Positions 17,704-25,852 of a stretch of 64,000 bases of DNA are shown piece after piece. Below the pieces are notes generated by a model, which had not been told where the DNA came from, did no database searches, and saw only the letters and a program-made list of their open reading frames with translations. The position numbers and the translations under genes are program-made. Source of the DNA: Plebeiibacterium sediminum (GTDB lineage Bacteria > Bacteroidota > Bacteroidia > Bacteroidales > Marinilabiliaceae); assembly GCF_026013605.1 (NCBI RefSeq), contig NZ_JAPDPJ010000006.1:62001-126000 (forward strand). Reading direction: 5' to 3'. Within the stretch, counting starts at the first letter, position 1. Every line of letters starts with the position of its first letter.

Positions 17704-18813
17704 CTATTTTGTTTTAACATCAACAATTTGAGTTGGTGGAAGATTTAAATTTCGTTCCGTTATACATTCCACAACTTTTTGTGCCACATTAGCAAAAGCA
17801 TTTCCGGTAACAGTATCTTCGTTAAGCGCTGCTGGTTCTCCATTATCTCCTGCTTCGCGTATACTCTGAACAATAGGAATTTGTCCTAACAATGTTACAC
17901 CCAACTCTTCAGCAAGTTTTTTGCCTCCATCTTTACCAAAAATATAATATTTATTTTCAGGCAATTCTGCAGGCGTAAACCATGCCATATTTTCAATTAA
18001 CCCTAAAATTGGCACGTTAATATTTTTACTCTGAAACATACTAACACCCTTAATCGCATCTGCCAAAGCCACATCTTGTGGAGTAGTTACCATAACAGCT
18101 CCTGTAATAGAAAGCGTTTGAACTATAGTTAAATGAATATCGCTGGTACCCGGAGGTAAATCAATCAACAAGTAATCAAGCGCTCCCCAATTTCCTTCAG
18201 TGATTAACTGCTTCAAAGCATTGGTTGCCATTGCTCCTCGCCAAATTGTTGCATCCTTAGGATTTACAAAATAACCAATAGAAAGCATTTTTACACCATA
18301 CTTTTCTACAGGAATAATTTTGTCCTTACCATCAACTTTTTCTAAAACAGGACGAGCATCTTCTGTTTTAAACATTTTAGGTACAGAAGGTCCAAAAATA
18401 TCGGCATCCAACAAACCCACCTTATATCCAGCCTTTGCTAATGCTACAGCTAAATTTGATGTTACCGTTGATTTACCTACTCCCCCTTTTCCTGAAGCTA
18501 CAGCTATTACATTTTTAACTTCAGACAATGGCTTTTCAACCTCAACTTTTGGCTTATTTTTAACCTTAACATAGATATTTCCTTTAATATCTGCATCCTC
18601 TCCAACATAGGTTAAAATAGCATGAACACATGCTTTTTTAATGGATGGAATCATTGGATCATTAGCTCTGTCAAACAACAAACTAAAACTTATTCTTTTG
18701 CCATCTATTCTAATATCATCCTCTACCATCTCCAACGAAACAATATCTTTTCCTTTTCCCGGATGACGAACGTGCTTTAATGCATCTAAAACTAATTGAG
18801 GATAAAAACTCAT
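17704..18813 (-). CDS. mrp: Mrp/ApbC-type P-loop ATPase, iron-sulfur carrier
   Basis: The 369-residue protein has a MIP18/DUF59-like N-terminal domain (about 1-90) and a deviant Walker A GKGGVGKST at 108-116. The rest of the ParA/MinD-like Mrp fold follows (DADIFGPSVP, IDLPPGTSDI, QDVALADAIKGVSMF). Mrp proteins carry iron-sulfur clusters to target enzymes using ATP. The canonical CxxC near NM(A/S)xF is replaced by NMAWFTPAELPENKY, so no bridging-cluster cysteines are seen at that site. The next gene is an Nfu carrier, which supports the role and may supply the cysteines. The start is supported by AAGAAGG, 6 bases upstream. Confidence 0.93.
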   Translation of the reverse strand: MSFYPQLVLDALKHVRHPGKGKDIVSLEMVEDDIRIDGKRISFSLLFDRANDPMIPSIKKACVHAILTYVGEDADIKGNIYVKVKNKPKVEVEKPLSEVKNVIAVASGKGGVGKSTVTSNLAVALAKAGYKVGLLDADIFGPSVPKMFKTEDARPVLEKVDGKDKIIPVEKYGVKMLSIGYFVNPKDATIWRGAMATNALKQLITEGNWGALDYLLIDLPPGTSDIHLTIVQTLSITGAVMVTTPQDVALADAIKGVSMFQSKNINVPILGLIENMAWFTPAELPENKYYIFGKDGGKKLAEELGVTLLGQIPIVQSIREAGDNGEPAALNEDTVTGNAFANVAQKVVECITERNLNLPPTQIVDVKTK

Positions 18814-18836
18814 AGTACCTTCTTTTATGATTATGA

Positions 18837-18880
18837 CACATAATTTAATACTAACAACATTAGTATATTATCATTATGTG
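18837..18880 (-). promoter_or_regulatory. Structured leader hairpin of the mrp-nfu operon
   Basis: Two nested dyads share nearly one centre. The outer arms CACATAAT (18837-18844) and ATTATGTG (18873-18880) enclose the inner arms ATACTAA (18848-18854) and TTAGTAT (18860-18866), which close a 5-base loop. As RNA this makes an 8-bp and a 7-bp stem separated by a small internal loop. It ends 23 bases before the mrp start and downstream of a candidate -7 element. It could be a regulatory leader or a DNA operator. Confidence 0.5.
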
Positions 18881-18914
18881 CATTACGTTTATTTAATTTG
18901 ATTTAAAATAATTG

Positions 18915-18922
18915 CAAATATA
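18915..18922 (-). promoter_or_regulatory. Candidate -7 element for mrp-nfu
   Basis: On the minus strand the sequence is TATATTTG, an exact TAnnTTTG match to the Bacteroidota -7 element. It lies about 100 bases upstream of the mrp start. A -33 TTTG at the usual distance is not evident, so this is tentative. Confidence 0.4.
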
Positions 18923-18976
18923 CAATACTCTTATAATAAATGAGCATATTCTCATTTATTAACATAGAAATAGATC

Positions 18977-19315
18977 TTACTCAAATTCTTTTAATAGTTC
19001 CTGTGGATCCCAAAATAATGTATCAAACCCTTTCACCTTATCATTTTCAATACGAACACCTTCACTCTCCAAAAGTTCTTCCATTACTCTTTCACTTGAA
19101 AATGCAGCTTTCCCAGTTAATAAGCCTACTCTGTTTACTACACGATGTGCAGGAATATAGTCTCCTCTAAGACTACATTTATTCAGTGCCCATCCAACCA
19201 TTCTGCTGGATTTAGAAACACCTAAAAATCTGGCAATGGCTCCATATGTAGTAACTCTTCCAAAGGGAATTTGTTTAACTACCTCAAAAACTTTATCATT
19301 AAAATCAGGTTCCAT
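18977..19315 (-). CDS. Alkyltransferase-like (ATL) DNA-binding protein, MGMT family
   Basis: The 112-residue protein matches the C-terminal DNA-binding domain of O6-alkylguanine-DNA alkyltransferase: IPFGRVTTYGAIA with Y24, SSRMVGWAL with the arginine finger R38, and the active-site loop IPAHRVV. The alkyl-accepting Cys of PCHR is Ala56 here, so it cannot be a suicide repair enzyme. ATL proteins with this change bind alkylated guanine and hand the lesion to nucleotide excision repair. There is no N-terminal methyltransferase domain. It lies 14 bases after trmB and is probably cotranscribed. Confidence 0.88.
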   Translation of the reverse strand: MEPDFNDKVFEVVKQIPFGRVTTYGAIARFLGVSKSSRMVGWALNKCSLRGDYIPAHRVVNRVGLLTGKAAFSSERVMEELLESEGVRIENDKVKGFDTLFWDPQELLKEFE

Positions 19316-19329
19316 TCCTTATCCTAATA

Positions 19330-20100
19330 TCAAATCTTTTTGTCGGATGGCATTTTTGATCCACGATTATAGCTACGGTAGCTATCAAATTCAATCTCTA
19401 TTTCAGGTTCTATTAATGCCTTATCTTTAGGCACAAAGAATCGAATATATTTAATTGGAATACCTTGCTCATAGAATTGACCTTCGTAAAAAGTCTTAAT
19501 GCTAAGTATTTTATCCACAATATTACTGTTGTATAAATCACTTGTATTGATTTCGCAAGGCAGGTTATTTTCTTTAACAACAGCATCTGTATATGTGTAT
19601 AAGAAATTACTGTCTGTTTTAAGATGAATGATACCATTCGGTTTTAGAATTTCTTTGTAAAATTCAAGAAACCTGGTTGAAGTCAATCTCTTCCGGGTTT
19701 TCTTCATTTGTGGATCCGGGAAAGTAATCCAAATTTCATCAATTTCATCTGCTGCAAAAAACGATGTAATCAATTCAATTTTAGCCCTGATAAAAGCCAC
19801 ATTAGTCATCTTTTTATTTAAGGCCTGAGTAGCACCGGTATATATTCGGGCCCCTTTAATATCCATACCAATAAAATTCTTGTCCGGATATAACTCACCT
19901 AAACCAACTGTGTACTCACCTTTTCCACATCCCAATTCAAGAACAAGAGGCTTATCATTTTTAAAGAACTCTTTTTTCCATTGCCCTTTCATGTGAAAAT
20001 CTTCACGATTAGGCTCATCAAATTTCACTTGAAATACATGAGGATAAGTTTCCAGTTTGGCAAACTTAAACAATTTGTTTTTTCCCACTTTTAAATCCAA
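19330..20100 (-). CDS. trmB: tRNA (guanine-N7-)-methyltransferase
   Basis: The 256-residue protein is a Rossmann-fold class I methyltransferase of the TrmB family, which makes m7G46 in tRNA variable loops using S-adenosylmethionine. Visible motifs are the SAM-binding [16 protein letters not shown] (about 54-69), GMDIKGARI, and the family signature [17 protein letters not shown]. The C-terminal tail (about 225-256, [19 protein letters not shown]) is somewhat longer than in minimal TrmB proteins. The downstream gene is the ATL repair protein. No promoter element was clear in the 83-base gap upstream. Confidence 0.93.
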   Translation of the reverse strand: MDLKVGKNKLFKFAKLETYPHVFQVKFDEPNREDFHMKGQWKKEFFKNDKPLVLELGCGKGEYTVGLGELYPDKNFIGMDIKGARIYTGATQALNKKMTNVAFIRAKIELITSFFAADEIDEIWITFPDPQMKKTRKRLTSTRFLEFYKEILKPNGIIHLKTDSNFLYTYTDAVVKENNLPCEINTSDLYNSNIVDKILSIKTFYEGQFYEQGIPIKYIRFFVPKDKALIEPEIEIEFDSYRSYNRGSKMPSDKKI

Positions 20101-20183
20101 CTACTGTCTTTAGTGATTATTTCTAAATCCTTTTAATATGTATCAGAACTATTTACAGTCTAGCTTATAATCACGTCCAACTA

Positions 20184-20645
20184 TTATTCAACTTCAATAA
20201 TTTTTAATCCCACTGATGCTACATCTGTTAACACAGTATCTCTCATACCATGAATGACATAATATTTATAAACCCCCTTTTCCGGGAAACGGATATTTAA
20301 CTTATAGGAATGAATACTTTCATATAAATCATCCCCTAAACTTTTACCATACCATGATCCATCATCATTGGCCAAATAGCACTCAAGTGTATCTCTTTCT
20401 ATATGTCCGGATGGTGAAATTGCATCTATAAAAAACCAAATATTACTATACTTATAGCTTTCTTTATTTGTGACTTCTACCAGTAAATGACATGATTTAT
20501 CCAACTCATTTATTTCACTATGAAATACAGCCACAGTATCCTTATGCCATCCTGTTTCCGGTATATTTACCTGATGATTGTACCATTCTGCAGATCCACA
20601 AGCATACATTATTGAAAGAAACAGTACAGCAACTAAAAACCTCAT
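20184..20645 (-). CDS. gldH: Gliding motility lipoprotein GldH
   Basis: Starting at 20645 gives MRFLVAVLFLSIMYAC, a lipoprotein signal with Cys16. A longer in-frame start at 20771 would lie inside ricT and add a hydrophilic leader, so it was not used. The roughly 150-residue mature protein has the GldH pattern: WYNHQVNIPETGWHKDTVAVF near the start, NIWFFIDAISPSG, and GVYKYYVIHGMRD near the end. GldH is needed for gliding in flavobacteria, but it is also found in non-gliders. The holB-ricT-gldH order, with only 1 base between ricT and gldH, is a known Bacteroidota arrangement. It does not by itself prove motility. Confidence 0.87.
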   Translation of the reverse strand: MRFLVAVLFLSIMYACGSAEWYNHQVNIPETGWHKDTVAVFHSEINELDKSCHLLVEVTNKESYKYSNIWFFIDAISPSGHIERDTLECYLANDDGSWYGKSLGDDLYESIHSYKLNIRFPEKGVYKYYVIHGMRDTVLTDVASVGLKIIEVE

Positions 20646-20646
20646 A

Positions 20647-21795
20647 CTACTTTTTATTTTTCGGATTTCTGTTATTGTTATTATTATTAGTGTTAGGTTT
20701 TCTTCTTCTCTTATTTCTGTTTCTGCTAACAGGCTTTTTGGGTTCATCAAACCTTGAGATACTGTCTTCACCTACAACATTCTGATAATCTAAGGCTTTA
20801 GTTTTATCAACTACCACATGTCTGTCATCTAATAAACTAGGTACTTTTTTACCTCGCTTATTCATTCTGATAATTTCTTTAACCCTATCAACTGGTACTT
20901 CTGTAATATTTGCAGGAATCATCTTGTCAGTTGAGTAACTCATAATTCCTTTAAAAATATCTGTTTTAAAGTGATAGTACGTATTATCCTGAGTTTCAAG
21001 AGGAATATCCGTTTTTGGGAATCCTTTTTGAGCATCAATATAGGCATCTAACTCAAAGTTTAAGCAACATTTCAATTTTCCACATTGTCCTGCCAGCTTT
21101 TGTGGATTCAATGATATCTCCTGATATCGGGCCGCATTTGTTGTTACAGATACAAAATTTGTAATCCATGAAGAACAACATAATTCTCTGCCACATGGTC
21201 CAATACCGCCAATTCGTCCTGCTTCCTGACGAGCACCAATCTGACGCATCTCAATTCTCACCTTAAACTTATCTGCAAGAACTTTGATTAACTGTCTGAA
21301 ATCTACACGTTCATCAGCAATATAATAAAAGATGGCTTTTGTGCGATCACCCTGATACTCCACATCACCAATCTTCATATTTAGATTCAAGTCTGCAGAA
21401 ATCTGCCTACTTTTAATCATTGTTTCATGCTCCAGTTCCTTTGCTTCTTCCCATTTTTCATAATCAACAGGTTTAGCATGGCGATATACGCGCTTAAATT
21501 CGTATTCATTAATATTTAACCTGTTTTTACGCATCTGCATTACAGCAATTTCTCCTGTACAGGAAACAGTTCCTATATCATGACCTGGAGAAGCTTCAAC
21601 TGCAACAACATCTCCTTTTTTTAAGCGTAAACCATTGGTGTTTTTATAATAACTTTTACGAGTATTTTTGAATTGTATTTCAACTATATCGGAAACATTA
21701 CAACTTTCAGGAACATCTGCCAGCCAGTCGTAAACATCTAATTTTCCACATCTATCAATACAAGTACTACATTTTGATTGTACTTCTTCTTCCAT
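20647..21795 (-). CDS. ricT: PSP1-domain RicT/YaaT-like protein
   Basis: The 382-residue protein has a Cys-rich N-terminus (CSTCIDRCGKLDVYDWL) and then a PSP1 domain with conserved cysteines in GGIGPCGRELCCSSWI and GQCGKLKCCLNFE. In Bacillus, RicT/YaaT binds iron-sulfur clusters in a complex that affects RNase Y and development. The role in Bacteroidota is not established. The tail after about 345 is basic and low-complexity (KRRRKPNTNNNNNNRNPKNKK), which would suit nucleic-acid contact. It lies between holB and gldH and is probably cotranscribed with gldH. Confidence 0.88.
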   Translation of the reverse strand: MEEEVQSKCSTCIDRCGKLDVYDWLADVPESCNVSDIVEIQFKNTRKSYYKNTNGLRLKKGDVVAVEASPGHDIGTVSCTGEIAVMQMRKNRLNINEYEFKRVYRHAKPVDYEKWEEAKELEHETMIKSRQISADLNLNMKIGDVEYQGDRTKAIFYYIADERVDFRQLIKVLADKFKVRIEMRQIGARQEAGRIGGIGPCGRELCCSSWITNFVSVTTNAARYQEISLNPQKLAGQCGKLKCCLNFELDAYIDAQKGFPKTDIPLETQDNTYYHFKTDIFKGIMSYSTDKMIPANITEVPVDRVKEIIRMNKRGKKVPSLLDDRHVVVDKTKALDYQNVVGEDSISRFDEPKKPVSRNRNKRRRKPNTNNNNNNRNPKNKK

Positions 21796-21992
21796 CTTTT
21801 TGTTTTTAAAGGCATTGTAGCCTGAATATATATTAATTACAGATCATTTATTTTAAGTTTTAAATACGAGAATCAACATATTTAAATGGTTCATTCTCAC
21901 ATTTAATCAAATACTTAAAACCCATTCTCTGCATGAAATGCCATCTTAAAGTAGATTGGTTAAAAATAATCAAGCTTATTTAACTTTCCAAA

Positions 21993-23135
21993 CTATCCTT
22001 CAACTCCTGTTTTTATAGAAATAATCAGCTTTAAAGCCAAATCAAACAATATCACTTTACTATTTCCATTTTGACCGATATGCGAATCTGCCAATGCAAA
22101 ATCCTCAGAAATCATTAATGCATTTTTATCATTGATAAAGGGCGAAAACTTTTTCGACCAATCATACTGTTCTGGAGTCAGATAAACAATGTCAGGCTGC
22201 TTAAAGTTCATGATATAATTTTCACGAATCATTTTAATTGCATAATTCAAAAAGTTTCGTTGCTTTTCTCTTGGCTGACGACTCATTTCCTCAACCCAGT
22301 TCAGCATTTCTTTCACTTTCCGAGCATAACTATAGCGCATCATCTGAACAAAACTTTCAAAAAAGAACTGATTATCCTCGCTCATATGAACTTGCTCAAC
22401 ACCATCGATCAGACTCCCATTAGCCACTTTTGCTGCACCTTGAGCTTCTGCCTCAGAAATTTCATACTTCTCAATTAAATAATTGGCAATTTCGGAATCT
22501 GAAAATGCCGGTATTTTTAATTGTTGCGTGCGCGATAAAATGGTCGAAATCATCTCATCCGGATGATTGGAAACCAAAATAAAAACAGTATTGGGTGTTG
22601 GTTCCTCCAAAATTTTCAAAAGCTTATTTGCTGTGGCCTCATTCATTTTTTCGGGCATCCATACTATCATTGCCTTATACTTTCCTTCAAAAGTTTTAAG
22701 ACTTAATTTCCTGATAATCTCTGAACTTTCTGCCGTAAATATAGCTCCTTGCTTATTCTCGCCTTCTTTACGAATTTGATTTAACCATGTTGTTAAGCTG
22801 AAATATGGATTCTCATTCACCAAAGTTCTCCATTCAGAAATATAAGTATCACTGACCGGATTTTTTTCGGAAGTGGTTTTAATCACCGGAAAAACAAAAT
22901 GTAAATCGGGATGAACCAGTTTATTATACTTTTTACACGAAGAGCATTCTCCACAAGCATCTCCTTCACTGGGATTTAAACAATTAAGATATTGGGCAAA
23001 AGCAATTGCCATTGCCAACTTACCATTACCCTCCGGACCGGTAAACAATAATGTATGACTCACTCTGTTTTCCTGTACCATTCGGACAAGCCTATTTTTA
23101 ATATCCTGCTGACCAACAACTTGTTTAAATAACAT
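21993..23135 (-). CDS. holB: DNA polymerase III subunit delta prime
   Basis: The 380-residue clamp-loader AAA+ protein has a P-loop-like GPEGNGKLAMAIAFAQYL. The zinc-module cysteines are in CLNPSEGDACGECSSCKKY, followed by HPDLHFVFPV. The lysine in GPEGNGK is retained. The sensor region (KLLKILEEPTPNTVFILVSN) and SRTQQLKIP, a variant of the SRC motif, are also present. Delta prime helps load the beta clamp at the replication fork. A 197-base gap separates it from ricT, so read-through is possible but not certain. A candidate promoter lies just upstream. Confidence 0.93.
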   Translation of the reverse strand: MLFKQVVGQQDIKNRLVRMVQENRVSHTLLFTGPEGNGKLAMAIAFAQYLNCLNPSEGDACGECSSCKKYNKLVHPDLHFVFPVIKTTSEKNPVSDTYISEWRTLVNENPYFSLTTWLNQIRKEGENKQGAIFTAESSEIIRKLSLKTFEGKYKAMIVWMPEKMNEATANKLLKILEEPTPNTVFILVSNHPDEMISTILSRTQQLKIPAFSDSEIANYLIEKYEISEAEAQGAAKVANGSLIDGVEQVHMSEDNQFFFESFVQMMRYSYARKVKEMLNWVEEMSRQPREKQRNFLNYAIKMIRENYIMNFKQPDIVYLTPEQYDWSKKFSPFINDKNALMISEDFALADSHIGQNGNSKVILFDLALKLIISIKTGVEG

Positions 23136-23163
23136 TCAATTCAATCCTTAATTTACAATCTGT

Positions 23164-23171
23164 CAAAGATA
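23164..23171 (-). promoter_or_regulatory. Candidate -7 element for holB
   Basis: On the minus strand the sequence is TATCTTTG (TAnnTTTG), 28 bases upstream of the holB start. The -33 region is not clear. It pairs with a divergent -7 element for the radical SAM gene. Confidence 0.4.
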
Positions 23172-23209
23172 ATAATTTCTAAATATAATTAGCTTTCGTA
23201 ATTTTGGAC

Positions 23210-23217
23210 TACTTTTG
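23210..23217 (+). promoter_or_regulatory. Candidate -7 element for the radical SAM gene
   Basis: TACTTTTG matches TAnnTTTG and lies 43 bases before the chosen start at 23261. It also argues against the upstream in-frame ATG at 23204, which would lie before the expected transcript start. Confidence 0.45.
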
Positions 23218-23260
23218 TACCCTCTTACACAATAAAAACACGATAGAACTTAAGTATACA

Positions 23261-24040
23261 ATGGCAACCTTTCTTTTTGAAGATATTATTTTTGGTCCTG
23301 TTAAAAGCAGAAGATTAGGCGTTTCATTAGGTGTAAACCTGTTACCTGTGAATAAGAAAATTTGCACATTCGATTGTATTTATTGCGAATGTGGATTTAA
23401 CAATCAAAATACAAATATTAAAACTCAAATGCCTTCAAAAGAGGAGGTTTTACAGAACCTAAAATTGGTTCTTGAAGATATGAAAGCTAAAGGAACAGCG
23501 CCCAACGTTATAACTTTTGCGGGTAATGGAGAACCTACGATCCACAAAGATTTTGAAGAAATCATTGATGGAACAATTGCCTTACGAGACACCTATTTTC
23601 CGGAAGCAAGAATTGCCGTTCTTTCAAATGCCACATTAATTGACAAACCTTCAGTTTTTAGAGCACTTAATAAGATTGATGATAATATTCTAAAACTGGA
23701 TTCCGGCCTTGAGGAAAGTATCAACCTTTTAGATCAACCTGTTTCTAAATACTCTATTAAAGAAACTGTTGAAAACCTTAAGAAATTTGAAGGTAAACTG
23801 ATCATTCAAACCATGTTTGTTAAGGGAACATATAATAGTAAGCCAATTGATAATTCCACTCCGGAAGACATTGAGTCCTGGTTGAAATTACTAAAAATCA
23901 TTGCTCCTAAACAAGTTATGATTTATACAATTGAAAGAGATACTCCTGTTGATGGACTAAAGAAAATTCCGATTGATAAACTAAACGAAATTGCTCGGTT
24001 AGTTGAGAATCTAGGAATAAAAACCCAGGTTTCAGGATAA
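23261..24040 (+). CDS. Radical SAM protein (COG0731-like)
   Basis: The start at 23261 gives MATFLFEDIIFGPVKSRRLG, the family's usual N-terminus; an in-frame ATG 57 bases upstream lies before the expected transcript start. The [4Fe-4S]/SAM-binding Cys triad C35-x3-C39-x2-C42 lies in CTFDCIYCECG. A SAM-binding GNGEPT follows in ITFAGNGEPTIHKDF. The product is about 259 residues with no C-terminal SPASM or TRAM domain. The family is related to wybutosine-type TYW1 enzymes, but its reaction in Bacteroidota is unknown. The glycosyltransferase-like gene begins 5 bases after the stop, so the two are likely an operon. Confidence 0.9.
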   Translation: MATFLFEDIIFGPVKSRRLGVSLGVNLLPVNKKICTFDCIYCECGFNNQNTNIKTQMPSKEEVLQNLKLVLEDMKAKGTAPNVITFAGNGEPTIHKDFEEIIDGTIALRDTYFPEARIAVLSNATLIDKPSVFRALNKIDDNILKLDSGLEESINLLDQPVSKYSIKETVENLKKFEGKLIIQTMFVKGTYNSKPIDNSTPEDIESWLKLLKIIAPKQVMIYTIERDTPVDGLKKIPIDKLNEIARLVENLGIKTQVSG

Positions 24041-24045
24041 TTTAA

Positions 24046-25056
24046 GTGGCTGCTCCTAAAACATATTTAGTATGTCCCCTTAATTGGGGTTTAGGACATG
24101 CAACTCGTTTGATGCCCATCATTTTTGATTTAAAAAATCAAGGACAGAACATTATACTTTGCGGAGATGGTGATGCCCTGCAAAGTTTGAGTAATGCTTT
24201 CCCGGATCTCAAAACAATTATCATAAAAGATATCTCAATCCGGTTTTCTTCAAAAGGCTCCATTTTCAATTTAATTAAGATCATTCCTCAACTAATTTAT
24301 CGTATAATATACGAGCATTGGAAAATTAAGAGAATTCTTAAAGAAGAAAATGTTGATGTAATAATTTCCGATAACAGATATGGTTTATGGAATAAAAAAA
24401 CACATAGCATATTTATAACTCACCAACTAATGGTGAAACTCCCCAGTCCATTTATTCTGTTTGAGGGAATACTTCATCAAATGATAAAAAACTTCATTAG
24501 TAAATACAATGAATGTTGGATTCCTGATTATTCTGATCATATAAATAATCTCAGTGGAGATTTAAGTCATAAATATCCATACGGATCAAACACTAAATTT
24601 ATTGGTCCAAAATCCAGATTTTCGTTTATCAACAACCAGAATACATCTTCTGAAAATTATGATATTGTAGTTGTTTTATCTGGACCGGAACCTGCAAGAA
24701 CAGATTTTGAAAATGTTATTGTTAATATATTGCGAGAAAGTGAATATAAATCTTTAATAATACAAGGGAAACCTAATCAACAAAAAGTACATCTGAAGCA
24801 AAAGCTCAAAATAGTGTCTCACCTATCTTCCTCTGAAATAAAAGAAGCATTATTAAACTCTAAACTAATCATCTGCAGATCGGGATATTCATCTATCATG
24901 GACTTAGAGTACCTCAAAAAAAGAGCCTTGCTTGTTCCAACTCCAGGCCAAACAGAACAAGAATATCTTGCTGAGTTTCATGCAAACCACCATATGTATA
25001 TCTCTCAGAAAAATTTAAATATAGAAGTAATAAAAAAAGCACTCTTCAAACTATAG
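24046..25056 (+). CDS. Predicted glycosyltransferase (MurG/GT1-like), GTG start
   Basis: The 336-residue protein opens MAAPKTYLVCPLNWGLGHATRL from a GTG codon 5 bases past the previous stop. The GLGHATRL glycine-rich loop and the later RSGYSSIMDLEYLKKRALLVPTPGQTEQEYLA segment resemble the UDP-sugar site of GT-B enzymes such as MurG. No transmembrane helix is evident, so it is cytosolic or peripheral. Donor and acceptor are unknown. The C-terminus is close after the nucleotide-sugar motif, making it slightly short for the fold. Confidence 0.8.
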   Translation: MAAPKTYLVCPLNWGLGHATRLMPIIFDLKNQGQNIILCGDGDALQSLSNAFPDLKTIIIKDISIRFSSKGSIFNLIKIIPQLIYRIIYEHWKIKRILKEENVDVIISDNRYGLWNKKTHSIFITHQLMVKLPSPFILFEGILHQMIKNFISKYNECWIPDYSDHINNLSGDLSHKYPYGSNTKFIGPKSRFSFINNQNTSSENYDIVVVLSGPEPARTDFENVIVNILRESEYKSLIIQGKPNQQKVHLKQKLKIVSHLSSSEIKEALLNSKLIICRSGYSSIMDLEYLKKRALLVPTPGQTEQEYLAEFHANHHMYISQKNLNIEVIKKALFKL

Positions 25057-25222
25057 AAATAGCCTGAGATTAGGCATCCTTTCATCTGGCTTTTAACTCA
25101 TTTCACTCTTTTCGTTGTAACATTTTTACAATTCATTTCGTTATAAGGGTAGTTCGTCAATTAATTAAAACCTTTTATCCACGACCAAGGTAAAAGGAGT
25201 AAACAAAACGAGAGAGAGAAGA

Positions 25223-25738
25223 GTGATTATTGGAGATGTTGAATTTACAAAACAGGGAGAGATGACCTATATAATTATTGCATTAACTTTTATATTTTTG
25301 CTATCATTAATCTATTTATATAAGCCAATTTTAAGATTAATTGCAGAAAAAAGAGCTATTCCTAAGATGGAGAAAATCTTGTTTAGCAACACTAATGAAA
25401 CAAAAGAATCGGTACTTGAAACCATACATAATGTTACCAGTAAAAGACTAAGTGATGATTTGATACTTGATTACTTTTATAAAATAAAAGGACTACAGGT
25501 ATTAAACATTAACAAACCCATTAATTTTTGGCTTAAAATTTACTTAACATCGCCTACCAAGGTGAAACTTAATTATTTTGAACAGGTGAAATTTTACGAA
25601 ACCTTTTTAAATTATCCAAAAATCAATGATTCCAATTCTAAACCGATTTATAAAGGAAAAGAATTAAGAACATATAATTTAGGAAAGAATTTAAAAACAC
25701 AATTAAGTGAAAAATTGATATCGCAAAAATTGGCTTAG
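25223..25738 (+). CDS. Small single-span membrane protein, unknown function
   Basis: One transmembrane helix (YIIIALTFIFLLSLIYLY, about 16-33) is followed by a cytoplasmic helical region of about 135 residues ending KLISQKLA. I recognise no domain. The first in-frame start is GTG at 25223; an ATG at 25262, preceded by AGGGAGAG, gives 158 residues and is a good alternative. A terminator follows, so the gene is probably monocistronic. Its sequence gives no clear functional hint. Confidence 0.65.
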   Translation: MIIGDVEFTKQGEMTYIIIALTFIFLLSLIYLYKPILRLIAEKRAIPKMEKILFSNTNETKESVLETIHNVTSKRLSDDLILDYFYKIKGLQVLNINKPINFWLKIYLTSPTKVKLNYFEQVKFYETFLNYPKINDSNSKPIYKGKELRTYNLGKNLKTQLSEKLISQKLA

Positions 25739-25760
25739 AACATTTTATATAGTTATCCAA

Positions 25761-25790
25761 AACCCCATTGATTTTAAGATTAATGGGGTT
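25761..25790 (+). terminator. Rho-independent terminator
   Basis: The stem AACCCCATT / AATGGGGTT has a 12-base loop and is followed by TTATTTTATA. It ends the small membrane protein transcript, 22 bases after its stop. Confidence 0.85.
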
Positions 25791-25852
25791 TTATTTTATA
25801 TAATAGCCAATAAATTAATTTGATTTTTTATATTCGGCAAAAATCAAGATTT

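Noticed and set aside
20646-20771. Extended GldH start inside ricT
   Set aside because: It would bury the lipoprotein signal behind 42 hydrophilic residues. The start at 20645 places the Cys correctly.
25820-25852. Upstream TTG start for the CPBP protease
   Set aside because: It adds an unlikely basic leader before a normal N-terminus, and the ATG at 25853 is in a better position.
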